This document shows positions 26,451 through 34,537 of a stretch of 64,000 bases of DNA, one piece after another. The first letter of the stretch is position 1. Each line of letters starts with the position of its first letter. The position numbers and the translations under genes are program-made. The stretch lies in NCBI RefSeq assembly GCF_900109945.1, contig NZ_FOBX01000008.1, positions 186,001 to 250,000 of the forward strand, given 5' to 3'. The notes below the pieces were generated by a model, which was given only the letters and a program-made list of their open reading frames with translations, had not been told where the DNA came from and ran no database searches. Source of the DNA: Bradyrhizobium sp. OK095 (GTDB lineage: Bacteria > Pseudomonadota > Alphaproteobacteria > Rhizobiales > Xanthobacteraceae).

Positions 26451-29168
26451 TCAACTTCCTGTCTGCGGGGCCGGCGGCGGCGCGATCTGCCGCCGGAACA
26501 GGATGCGCTGGTAGAGCCAGCCGATCGCGACCAGCACGATGCCGAGACACATGAACGACAGCGCACGGTAGACGCCTGTCAGCGTCGACATGTCGATCAC
26601 GAAGGCCTTCAGTATCGTCAGCGCGATCACTGCGGCTGACGCCAGCCGCGCCCGTTCCGAGTTGACGAGAATGCCGATTCCGAGCAGCACCACGCCGAAG
26701 CCGAGCCAGCCGATCGAATAGGTGTATTGCTCGGCACCCGTCGTCTCGCCGGTGGAGAGGATCGGGCCGTGATAGAAGCGACGAATCTCCAGCGTGACAT
26801 AGGCAAGCGCAAACAGCAGCGCGCTGGCGGCGATGGTGTTGGCGTAGACCTTGCCGCGCGCGCCGACCACCGCATAGGAGAGCAGCAGCAGCAATACCGC
26901 GGGCAGCGCATAGCCGAGCAGTAGCAGGTTGAACACGGCACCGCCGACATCGACGTGCCAGATCAGCGGGTTCTCCAGGATGAAGAGGCCGAACACGCTG
27001 ATGAGGCCGGCGATCGCCGTGAGCACGACCGCGCCGACATTGTGCACGACGCTGCGGCTGCGCAACCGCAGGCGTTCCAGCCCGATTGCCATGGCGAGCG
27101 CGATGCAGACCTGAAGCGCGCATTCGAGCAGCGAGGGCGCGGACGTCATGTTGCCGCCGGTCGCAAAATGGCGGATCTCCATGAAGGCGAACAGGGCCGT
27201 GAACAGGATCGCGGCGGCCTCGACCGTGCGCAGCGGCGCGTCGTCGCCACGGCGGCGCAGGAAGATGCTGGCTCCCCAGAACGAGGCCGCCGGCAGGCCG
27301 TAACCCCACAATAGCCAGTTCAAAATCGGCGTGGTGCCGACGGCATCGCCGACGATGCGCGGATCATAGGCGATGCGCGCGGTGACGATCGCGGCGAAGA
27401 TGGCCGCCAGCCGCCGCAGGACCGGGATCGGCCGCTGTAGCGAGATCCAGGCGGTGCCGAGCGACATCAACGCCAGCGCGATGGTGAGCCAGCCCTTTTC
27501 CAGTGCGAAGGTCAGCGCCAGCGCCAGCGCACCGAGCGTGCCGGTTGCGAGCAGCGCGATGGAGGTCGGGGCGCCCGGCCGATCTTCGCGGCGCATCAAC
27601 GCCTCGGTCGCAGCGCCAAAGGCGGCGGCGAGCAGCACCGCGAGGATCGCGAACGGGATCGAGCGGTCGAGATGAGCGATACGGGCATAGAGTGCAACGA
27701 GGATCGCGATTGGCGTGGCGACACCCGCGGCCGACCACACCACCGGAATGATTGCCGAGCTCGACCGGCCCTGCGCGAAAAAGCCCGCGATACCGAAGCC
27801 GGCGGCGAAGATCGCGGCCGTCACCAGATGCAGCGTCACCGAGCCATCGGTCGCGACCGGTCCGACGCCGGGCATCGGGCCGCCCGGCAGCACCAGCATG
27901 TCAGGGTTGGCGAGCACCGCCCATTCGGCGAACACGATGAAGACGGTCGCAGCGGCGGCGCCCAGCGCGCCTGTAGCTGAGGGTGCACGCCACGCAACGA
28001 ACAGTGTCGCGCCGACGAGGAGCGTGAAGGCGATCAGCGCGAGATCAGCATGCGCGCTCGACAACACGATCAACATCGCGCCGAACAGATAAGCGCCGAG
28101 CGAGCTCGACGATACCGGCTCGATCTCCCCGTCCTCGATGGTCGGGCCGAACATGAAGCCACAGACGACCAGCAGTGCGGCGAGCGCAAAACCCGCGATG
28201 ACATGGAAGGCGTGCGGCGCGACCTGCAAATCGCCGGTGTCGAGGCCCGGGAAGACCCAGAGCAAAGCGAAGGCGATGGTGGTCACCGCGAGCCAGCGCC
28301 ACAGTCTGATGCGGGCGAGACCAAAACTCGCGGCGGTGACGACGGCGAGATAGACGTAGAGCGCCCAGTAATCGGGCTTGCCGCTGGAGACGAGGACCGG
28401 CGTCACGAACGCGCCGACCACGCCGAGGCCGGCAAGCGCAGGCCCGTGTAAGAGCGCGGCGGCCAGTGTGCCCATCGCAACGATTCCGAGCAACACGAAG
28501 GCCGTCGCAGGCACGAGGAAGCCGTAGAGCGCATAGGCCGCATAGATGGTCGCGAACGCCACCGCCGTGCCGGCCGCGGTGAGGATCGCGGGAATGTTGG
28601 CGATCGGCAGCGCGGCGATGTTGGAGATGCTTTCCTTGCGCCGCGACCATTCGCCGGCGGCCAGCAGCGCCAGTGCGAACAGGCCGCCGAGGAATACGCG
28701 CACGCCGGGGCCGATGAGGCCGGCCTCGATCGAATAGCGCACCATGAAGAAGCCGCCGAGCGCCAGCGCAAGGCCGCCGATCCACACCACCCAGCGGGTG
28801 CCGAGACGCTCCTCGAAGCCGGGTTCTCTGGAATCTGCTGCCGACGCGGGCGGCGGCGGCGGTGCAGCGGCCTCCGTGCTCGCTGCGAGCGGCGGCGGGG
28901 TAACAGCTTCGGTGACGAGCGGCGGCGGCGCTGCCTCGGCTTCAGGCGCGAGTGGAGGCGGCTCTGCGGCCATCGTCGCCGGCGCCTCAGCCTGCACCTG
29001 TGCGGGCATCAGCGGCGGCGGCTGCACCCTCCGTTGCGCGTGAAACATCTCTTCGAGCGAGCTCAGCCGGCGGCGCAGCTCGGCCGCCTGACCGGAAGCC
29101 TTGATCGCGATCAGGATAGCGACGATCGCAATGATCAGCGCAAAGACGTCAAACGGGCCGTCGAACAT
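26451..29168 (-). CDS. DUF2339 multi-spanning membrane protein
   Basis: A 905-residue membrane protein. One N-terminal helix (FDVFALIIAIVAILIAIKAS) is followed by a short coiled coil (SLEEMFHAQRR), a Pro/Ala/Glu-rich linker and then some two dozen hydrophobic segments starting at TRWVVWIGGLALALGGFFMV, the DUF2339 core motif. The family is widespread in Gram-negative bacteria and its function is unproven. Topology suggests a channel, transporter or lipid-handling role in the inner membrane. ATG 29168 is preceded by TGGAGGCTTC, a strong ribosome site, and is preferred over a TTG five codons upstream. Confidence 0.88.
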   Translation of the reverse strand: MFDGPFDVFALIIAIVAILIAIKASGQAAELRRRLSSLEEMFHAQRRVQPPPLMPAQVQAEAPATMAAEPPPLAPEAEAAPPPLVTEAVTPPPLAASTEAAAPPPPPASAADSREPGFEERLGTRWVVWIGGLALALGGFFMVRYSIEAGLIGPGVRVFLGGLFALALLAAGEWSRRKESISNIAALPIANIPAILTAAGTAVAFATIYAAYALYGFLVPATAFVLLGIVAMGTLAAALLHGPALAGLGVVGAFVTPVLVSSGKPDYWALYVYLAVVTAASFGLARIRLWRWLAVTTIAFALLWVFPGLDTGDLQVAPHAFHVIAGFALAALLVVCGFMFGPTIEDGEIEPVSSSSLGAYLFGAMLIVLSSAHADLALIAFTLLVGATLFVAWRAPSATGALGAAAATVFIVFAEWAVLANPDMLVLPGGPMPGVGPVATDGSVTLHLVTAAIFAAGFGIAGFFAQGRSSSAIIPVVWSAAGVATPIAILVALYARIAHLDRSIPFAILAVLLAAAFGAATEALMRREDRPGAPTSIALLATGTLGALALALTFALEKGWLTIALALMSLGTAWISLQRPIPVLRRLAAIFAAIVTARIAYDPRIVGDAVGTTPILNWLLWGYGLPAASFWGASIFLRRRGDDAPLRTVEAAAILFTALFAFMEIRHFATGGNMTSAPSLLECALQVCIALAMAIGLERLRLRSRSVVHNVGAVVLTAIAGLISVFGLFILENPLIWHVDVGGAVFNLLLLGYALPAVLLLLLSYAVVGARGKVYANTIAASALLFALAYVTLEIRRFYHGPILSTGETTGAEQYTYSIGWLGFGVVLLGIGILVNSERARLASAAVIALTILKAFVIDMSTLTGVYRALSFMCLGIVLVAIGWLYQRILFRRQIAPPPAPQTGS

Positions 29169-29217
29169 GAAGCCTCCAGGCAACCGGCGGGCAGGGGCCG
29201 GTCGCGAATCTCAAAGT

Positions 29218-30186
29218 CTAGCGCCGGGAGCGCACGCGCAAGCCCGGCGCGGGCCGCTCCTGGAGCACGTCGCGCCGGAAGCGGTAGAGCGCCGCCGGAC
29301 GTCCGCCCGTCTGTGTCGACATCACCCCGGTCGGTTCGACCAGGGCTTCGGTTTCGACCAGGCGGCGGAAATTTTGTTTGTGCAGGTGCCGGCCGGAGAT
29401 CGCCTCCACCGTGTACTGCAACTCAGTGAGTGTGAACTCGGCGGGCAAAAGTTCAAACACCACAGGACGATACTTCAGTTTTGCGCGTAGCCGCGCGATT
29501 CCCGTGGCGAGAATCCGGCGGTGATCGAACCGCATCGAGGTGCCGAGCGCGGGAAGCGTCTTGCGCGCCAATGCCGCAGGCCGGCCGTCGCGCCGGGCTT
29601 CCTCGATCAGCCCGGCCTCGTAGAGCAGCTCGTAGCGATCGAGCACGCGCTCCTCGTCCCAGGGCGCACCGTCGAGGCCGAAATAGAACCGCACGCGATC
29701 CTTGCGCGGCAATGCGCGCGTCGTCTCCGGCGTCTCCTCTTCGGCCCATTTGGTCAGCGCCGGTATGATGTCGCGCGCGATGATCGCCGGCGGCTCCTCG
29801 CGCCAGTCTTCCCAGGGCAGGAAGCGATACCATGGCTCGAAGCTCGCTCCATCAGCGGCGAGTTCGCCACCGACAGCGCGCGTCAGTGCAAGATATCCGA
29901 TCGACACCATATGCGCACCGGTGTCACCGGCCTCCGCATGGCGGCCGCGATCGCCAAAGGTGTAGAGCTGCTCGACATAGCCAAGCCGCAGGCCCGCCTG
30001 TTCCTCGACCCAGGCGCGCAGGCCGATCTCGAAGGTGCGATGGCTCGGCGCATCGAACGGACCGAACGGCAGGCCGGCCAATCCGTCGCTGCCGCGTGCG
30101 GTCAGGATCAGCGGCTCATGATCCTCGATCGCGACGATCGCGGCAGTCAGGCCGATCTCGATCGGGGTCAGCAGCTTGTCGCTCAT
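29218..30186 (-). CDS. Nudix-related transcriptional regulator of NAD metabolism (NrtR/NadQ type)
   Basis: A 322-residue protein with an N-terminal Nudix fold (about 10-150) and a C-terminal winged helix (about 240-312). The C-terminal part FELLPAEFTLTELQYTVEAI, KQNFRRLVE and GGRPAALYRF are classic NrtR-type DNA-binding motifs. The Nudix box is damaged: GLRAWVEEQAGL replaces the REUxEExGU core, so the first catalytic Glu is lost and there is one extra residue before the Gly. That argues for ligand sensing (ADP-ribose or NAD-related) rather than hydrolysis. Automated pipelines would call it NUDIX hydrolase. In alphaproteobacteria this COG4111-like type (NadQ) is linked to nadABC control; the nad operon 15 kb away carries matching palindromes. 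Confidence 0.72.
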   Translation of the reverse strand: MSDKLLTPIEIGLTAAIVAIEDHEPLILTARGSDGLAGLPFGPFDAPSHRTFEIGLRAWVEEQAGLRLGYVEQLYTFGDRGRHAEAGDTGAHMVSIGYLALTRAVGGELAADGASFEPWYRFLPWEDWREEPPAIIARDIIPALTKWAEEETPETTRALPRKDRVRFYFGLDGAPWDEERVLDRYELLYEAGLIEEARRDGRPAALARKTLPALGTSMRFDHRRILATGIARLRAKLKYRPVVFELLPAEFTLTELQYTVEAISGRHLHKQNFRRLVETEALVEPTGVMSTQTGGRPAALYRFRRDVLQERPAPGLRVRSRR

Positions 30187-30205
30187 GCGATGATAATCGC
30201 AGCTG

Positions 30206-30712
30206 TCATTCGAGCTCGATCACGAAGGGGCGGCCTTCCACCATCATCGCGCCCGGGCCCATCTCGTCGAGCGCGCGCAGCATGCGGCCGTTGCGCCCCA
30301 ATGCGCGGTCGGCGAGGCCGACGATGCGCCGGTTCGGCGAGGCGATCGGGGAGGCCGCGCGGATTTTCTTTGCGATCTCGATCTCGTCGCGCTCCGGATT
30401 GAGCGCACACACCGCCGCGAAGGCGCTCGCGGTGGAGCGGCTGATGCCGGCATAGCAATGCACCACCAGCGGTGCATTGCGGTCCCAGCCGCGCACGAAA
30501 TTCAGCACTTGCTCGATATGCCCCTCGGACGGCGCGACAAAGCCGTCCATCTCCTCGGTAATGTCGTCCATCGACACCTTGAGATGGTTGGCCGGCAGCA
30601 CCGACACCGGCCGCGCCACCTGCTCGACATTGGCCATCACGGTCAGCACATGGCTGGCCCCGGTGAGGCGGACGGTTTCGGGAAGGGCGGCGAGGGAACA
30701 GACGTGGATCAT
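30206..30712 (-). CDS. Dual-specificity / tyrosine phosphatase family protein
   Basis: A 168-residue cytosolic phosphatase with the CX5R P-loop HCYAGISRST (nucleophile Cys86, Arg92). An acidic stretch MDDITEEMD near residues 48-56 may supply the general acid. It is short for a protein tyrosine phosphatase and resembles the compact alphaproteobacterial group. The substrate is unknown and could be a phosphoprotein or a small phosphorylated metabolite. It ends 19 bases before the NrtR-like gene on the same strand, so the two are probably co-transcribed, which hints at a nucleotide or NAD connection. Confidence 0.82.
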   Translation of the reverse strand: MIHVCSLAALPETVRLTGASHVLTVMANVEQVARPVSVLPANHLKVSMDDITEEMDGFVAPSEGHIEQVLNFVRGWDRNAPLVVHCYAGISRSTASAFAAVCALNPERDEIEIAKKIRAASPIASPNRRIVGLADRALGRNGRMLRALDEMGPGAMMVEGRPFVIELE

Positions 30713-30743
30713 GGCGGACCTTTTTCTTGATTATAGCCGGTGC

Positions 30744-30837
30744 CGTAGGGTGGGCAAAGCGAAGCGTGCCCACCACTTTTGCCGCAAACGCGAGAAGATG
30801 GTGGGCACAGCGCAAGTGCGCCTTTGCCCACCGAGAC
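30744..30837. repeat. Interspersed palindromic repeat (GTAGGGTGGGCAAAGCGAAG type)
   Basis: GTAGGGTGGGCAAAGCGAAGCGTGCCCACC is mirrored by GGTGGGCACAGCGCAAGTGCGCCTTTGCCCACC. It lies between the phosphatase and the HD hydrolase, and its right end reaches the stop codon of the HD hydrolase gene. Such elements are scattered in Rhizobiales genomes. It probably folds into a long RNA hairpin at the end of the HD gene transcript. Confidence 0.78.
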
Positions 30838-31452
30838 CTACGCAAACACCGCGCCAAACCGCTCCAGAAACTGCTTCTCGGCCCGCGCCGCGGTCCAGGG
30901 CGTGAGATAGTCGCGCCGGACGCTGTCGGAGAGGCCGGGATCCCTGCCGAACAGGCGTTTGGCCTCGGCATCGCTGAAGCCGGCAAGCTCGGTCGCCTCC
31001 AGATAGGCCGCGCCGCGATCGGCGGCCTTGATGGCCAGCGTCATCTCGTCGGGCAGCGCCGGCGGCAGGCCGAAGCGGATGTGGATGGCGCCGAGCAGGC
31101 GCTTCTCCACCGCCTTGTAATGGCCGTCGAGCACCGCCTTGAACGGCGAGATCATGTCGCCGATGACATATTCGGGCGCATCGTGCAGCAGCGCTGCGAG
31201 CCGCATGCGCTCATCGACGCGCGGGTTTTCGTGCCGCATCACGGTCTCCACCAGCAGCGTGTGCTGCGCGACCGAGAAGATATGCGCGCCGGTCGTCTGC
31301 CCGTTCCAGCGTGCGACGCGCGCTAGCCCATGGGCGATGTCGGCGATCTCGACATCGAGCGGGGAGGGATCGAGCAGATCGAGCCGCCGGCCCGACAGCA
31401 TGCGCTGCCAGGCGCGGGAGGCCACGTCGCGTGCAGACTTCTTCGCCGTCAT
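30838..31452 (-). CDS. HD domain hydrolase (YfbR-like, nucleotide phosphohydrolase family)
   Basis: A 204-residue metal-dependent phosphohydrolase. Candidate metal ligands are His64 (SVAQHTLLVE), the HD pair His90-Asp91 in LLHDAPEYVIGDMISPFK, and Asp145 in IKAADRGA. The pattern fits the compact YfbR/phage HD group that dephosphorylates deoxynucleoside monophosphates, though the substrate here is not shown. ATG 31452 overlaps the tag stop by four bases (ATGA) and is preferred to a start 51 bases upstream inside tag. It is the last gene of the overlapping ygfZ-tag-HD run. Confidence 0.82.
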   Translation of the reverse strand: MTAKKSARDVASRAWQRMLSGRRLDLLDPSPLDVEIADIAHGLARVARWNGQTTGAHIFSVAQHTLLVETVMRHENPRVDERMRLAALLHDAPEYVIGDMISPFKAVLDGHYKAVEKRLLGAIHIRFGLPPALPDEMTLAIKAADRGAAYLEATELAGFSDAEAKRLFGRDPGLSDSVRRDYLTPWTAARAEKQFLERFGAVFA

Positions 31453-32075
31453 TTGGTCTTGAGGCGCGGCTTGCGCTGCGACTTGCCGCAGCTCGCGTGG
31501 CAATGGCAGTCGACGAGATGGTCGTTGACCATGCCGGTCGCCTCCATGAAGGCATAGACGATGGTCGGACCGACGAATTTGAAGCCGCGTGACGACAGCT
31601 CCTTGGAGATCTGCGTCGACAGCGGCGTCGAGGCCGGCACGCTCGCGGTGGTCTTGAAATTATTGACCTTGGGCTTTCCGCCCATGAAGTCCCACAGCAG
31701 TTTCGAGAAGCCCGGGCCCTTCTCCATAATGTCGAGATACGACTTCGCGCTCAGGATCGCGCCGTCGATCTTGGCCTTGTTGCGAACAATGCCGGCATCG
31801 TTCATCAGCGCGTGGACCTTCTTCTCGTTGTAGCGCGCGATCTTCTCCGGCTGGAAATCGTCGAAGGCTTTGCGGAAATTGTCGCGCTTGCGCAAAATCG
31901 TGATCCAGGAGAGGCCGGCCTGAAAACCGTCGAGGATCAACTTTTCATAGAGCGCACGGTCGTCATACTCCGGCACGCCCCATTCGGTGTCGTGATAGGC
32001 GACATAGACCGGGTCTTCGCCGGGCCAGGGGCAACGTGTGATTCCGTCGGGATGCAGGCGGGGGGCACGGCTCAT
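31449..32075 (-). CDS. tag: DNA-3-methyladenine glycosylase I
   Basis: A 208-residue base-excision repair enzyme removing 3-methyladenine from DNA. Family motifs are RCPWPGEDPVYVAYHDTEWG (starting near residue 14), YEKLILDGFQAGLSWITILR with the catalytic-region Glu, and a C-terminal zinc site (Cys15, His28 and the CHCHASC region). The start ATG overlaps the ygfZ stop (ATGA), and its own stop overlaps the HD gene start, so all three are translationally coupled. The lysine-rich end (KPRLKTK) may help DNA binding. Acts in the cytoplasm on alkylated chromosomal DNA. Confidence 0.95.
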   Translation of the reverse strand: MSRAPRLHPDGITRCPWPGEDPVYVAYHDTEWGVPEYDDRALYEKLILDGFQAGLSWITILRKRDNFRKAFDDFQPEKIARYNEKKVHALMNDAGIVRNKAKIDGAILSAKSYLDIMEKGPGFSKLLWDFMGGKPKVNNFKTTASVPASTPLSTQISKELSSRGFKFVGPTIVYAFMEATGMVNDHLVDCHCHASCGKSQRKPRLKTK

Positions 32076-32947
32076 GCGATGGGCTGCTTCAAGGGAATGC
32101 GGACGACGTCGGGTTCGGCTAGCGTGAGAGCGAGGCCACCGGCGGTGAGCGGTTGGCCGGCATCCAGCGCATCGGCGACGCGGTCGATGCGCACCAGCGC
32201 GATACCCTTTCCTTGTGCCGATGAGCCCATCGTGCCGACGGACTTGTCACCGGCCATAACGCTGACGCCGGTCTCCGGCGAGGGCCCATCGAGCAGTATC
32301 TTGACGCTGCGCGTGCGCGCGGTGCCGCGATGCTGCATGCGCGAGACGACCTCCTGGCCGACATAGCAGCCCTTGTCGAAATCGACGCCGGCCAGACGGT
32401 CCATGTTGGTCTCGTGCGGGAACGCATCGCTGTACATGAAATCGAGCCCGCCGCGCGGCACGCCGAGCGCGATACGATGCGCCTCGTAGTCGGCGGCATC
32501 GACCAGCTCGGCGCCGATGAGATCGGACAGCTTCTGCTTGAGATCTTCGGGGATCAGGATGCGGGTGCCGAGCTCGCCATTGCGCGGATCGGCGAAGGCG
32601 AGGTCCGGCTGCGCGGCAAGCGCGCCGTCCCAGGCCGCGAGCACGCCGAGATCGAGGTTTTCCACCGTGACCTTGGCGCGCAGCTTGTAGAATTTCAGCT
32701 TGGTGGCGAGGCCCTCGGCCAGCGCCTTCGGACAGTCGATCAGGAACCCGCCGCCATGGCCGGCGGGCGCTTCCGTGATCAGGAAATCTACGATGATCTT
32801 GCCCTGCGGTGTCAGCAGCGCGCCGAATCGCCCCAGGCCCGGCTTCAACTTGTCGACGTCGGTCGTGATCAGGCCGTTGAGGAAGTTGCGCGCATCCTCG
32901 CCCGCGACCTTGATCACGCCCCGGTCCGGAAGAAACGCTGATTTCAT
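32072..32947 (-). CDS. ygfZ: YgfZ/GcvT-type folate-binding protein (Fe-S cluster maintenance)
   Basis: A 291-residue cytosolic protein related to the T-protein of glycine cleavage. The diagnostic motif KGCYVGQEV is at residues 192-200, with redox-active Cys194. The N-terminal FLNGLITTDVDKLKPG segment is also typical. YgfZ proteins use tetrahydrofolate to support assembly or repair of Fe-S enzymes, notably MiaB. ATG 32947 is chosen, since an upstream in-frame codon at 32992 lies in the space shared with the divergent dihydroorotase. It is the first gene of the ygfZ-tag-HD run. Orthologs sit next to dihydroorotase in many Rhizobiales, as here. Confidence 0.92.
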   Translation of the reverse strand: MKSAFLPDRGVIKVAGEDARNFLNGLITTDVDKLKPGLGRFGALLTPQGKIIVDFLITEAPAGHGGGFLIDCPKALAEGLATKLKFYKLRAKVTVENLDLGVLAAWDGALAAQPDLAFADPRNGELGTRILIPEDLKQKLSDLIGAELVDAADYEAHRIALGVPRGGLDFMYSDAFPHETNMDRLAGVDFDKGCYVGQEVVSRMQHRGTARTRSVKILLDGPSPETGVSVMAGDKSVGTMGSSAQGKGIALVRIDRVADALDAGQPLTAGGLALTLAEPDVVRIPLKQPIA

Positions 32948-33048
32948 GCGAAAATCTCTTGCGACATGTTGCTCCGGAACGTAAGCCCGCAAGGCATAAA
33001 CGACAAGACCTCAAGCCCTGCGCTTGGGGACGAGAGAGGCCTTCAGCC

Positions 33049-34383
33049 ATGACCCAGCGCTTCGATGTGATCCTCAAGGGCGGCACCGTCGTCAACCAGG
33101 ACGGCGAGGGTGTTCGCGATATCGGCGTCACCAACGGTCGGATCGCCGAGCTGGGCCCGCTGTCGCAGGCCTCCGCTGCTGAGGTGATCGACTGCAAGGG
33201 CCTGCACATCCTGCCCGGCGTGATGGACACGCAGGTGCATTTCCGCGAGCCTGGGCTGGAGCAGAAGGAAGACCTCGAGACCGGCTCGCGCAGCGCCGTG
33301 ATGGGCGGCGTCACCGCCGTGTTCGAGATGCCGAACACCTCGCCATTGACGGTGACGGAAGCCACTTTCACCGACAAGGTGAAGCGCGCCCATCACCGCA
33401 TGCATTGCGATTTCGCCTTCTTCATCGGTGGCACCCGCGAGAACGTGCAGGATCTGCCGGTGCTGGAGCGCGCGCCGGGCTGTGCGGGCGTAAAAGTGTT
33501 CATCGGCTCCTCGACCGGCGCGCTGCTGGTGGAGGACGACGAAAGCCTGCGCCGCATTTTTCAGGTGATCCGCCGCCGTGCCGCCTTCCACGCCGAGGAC
33601 GAATACCGCCTCAACGAGCGCAAGCCGCTGCGCATCGAGGGCGACACGCGCTCGCATCCGGTCTGGCGCGACGAGGCCGCGGCGCTGATGGCAACGCAGC
33701 GTCTGGTCAAGCTCGCGCACGAGACCGGCAAGCGCATCCACGTGCTGCACATCTCGACCAAGGAAGAGATAGAGTTTCTGCGCGACCACAAGGACGTCGC
33801 GTCCTGCGAGGCGACGCCGCATCATCTCACGCTGGTTGCGCCCGAATGCTACGAGCGGCTCGGTACGCTCGCGCAGATGAATCCGCCGGTGCGCGGCGCT
33901 GACCATTGCGCCGGCATCTGGCGCGGCATCGAGCAGGGCATCATCGACGTGCTCGGCTCGGACCATGCCCCGCATACCCTCGAAGAGAAGCAGAAGACCT
34001 ATCCCGCTTCGCCCTCCGGCATGACCGGCGTGCAGACGCTGGTGCCGCTGATGCTGGATCACGTCAACGCGGGTCGGCTGTCGCTGGCACGCTTCGTCGA
34101 TCTCACCAGCGCCGGCCCCGCGCGCCTCTACAACATGGCCTGCAAGGGGCGCATCGCAGCTGGCTACGACGCGGACTTCACAATCGTCGATTTGAAGCGC
34201 AGCGAGACCATCACCAACAAATGGGTCGCTTCGAAAGCCGGCTGGACGCCGTACGATGGCGTCCGCGTCACCGGCTGGCCCGTCGGCACCTTCATCCGCG
34301 GCCGCCGCGTGATGTGGCAGGGCGAGCTGGTGACGGCGTCGCAAGGCGAGCCGGTGCGGTTTCTGGAGACGCTGAAGCAGTAA
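33049..34383 (+). CDS. pyrC: Dihydroorotase (multifunctional-type) with altered metal motif
   Basis: A 444-residue amidohydrolase of the long DHOase class, expected to interconvert carbamoyl-aspartate and dihydroorotate in pyrimidine synthesis. The PG..REPG motif is DTQVHFREPG (60-69). The usual D-x-H-x-H-x-R is read as D-T-Q-V-H-F-R, so the first metal His is Gln62. Other features are conserved: VKVFIGSSTG with the carboxylated Lys, ATPHHLTL, and GSDHAPHTLEEK with the catalytic Asp. The Gln seems typical of an alphaproteobacterial branch, so it is probably active but may use a different metal site. No pyrB is nearby. Confidence 0.88.
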   Translation: MTQRFDVILKGGTVVNQDGEGVRDIGVTNGRIAELGPLSQASAAEVIDCKGLHILPGVMDTQVHFREPGLEQKEDLETGSRSAVMGGVTAVFEMPNTSPLTVTEATFTDKVKRAHHRMHCDFAFFIGGTRENVQDLPVLERAPGCAGVKVFIGSSTGALLVEDDESLRRIFQVIRRRAAFHAEDEYRLNERKPLRIEGDTRSHPVWRDEAAALMATQRLVKLAHETGKRIHVLHISTKEEIEFLRDHKDVASCEATPHHLTLVAPECYERLGTLAQMNPPVRGADHCAGIWRGIEQGIIDVLGSDHAPHTLEEKQKTYPASPSGMTGVQTLVPLMLDHVNAGRLSLARFVDLTSAGPARLYNMACKGRIAAGYDADFTIVDLKRSETITNKWVASKAGWTPYDGVRVTGWPVGTFIRGRRVMWQGELVTASQGEPVRFLETLKQ

Positions 34384-34412
34384 GGCGCGTCTGTCGGGGA
34401 ACGAACGCACCA

Positions 34413-34501
34413 TCCCCGTCATTGCGAGCGAAGCGAAGCAATCCAGAATCTTTCCGCGGCGGCAGTCTGGATTGCTTCGCTACGCTCGCAATGACGAGGG
34501 G
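34413..34501. repeat. Interspersed palindromic repeat (GTCATTGCGAGCGAAGCGAA type)
   Basis: CCCCGTCATTGCGAGCGAAGC..CAATCCAGA is followed by TCTGGATTGCTTCGCTACGCTCGCAATGACGAGGGG, an almost perfect 36-base inverted repeat with a 15-base loop. It is the best-defined palindrome in the window and could form a very stable RNA hairpin at the end of the dihydroorotase transcript. The type is well known across Bradyrhizobium. Confidence 0.85.
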
Positions 34502-34537
34502 AGAGAGCTACACTCCCTCGACAGGGAGAGCAGTTCG

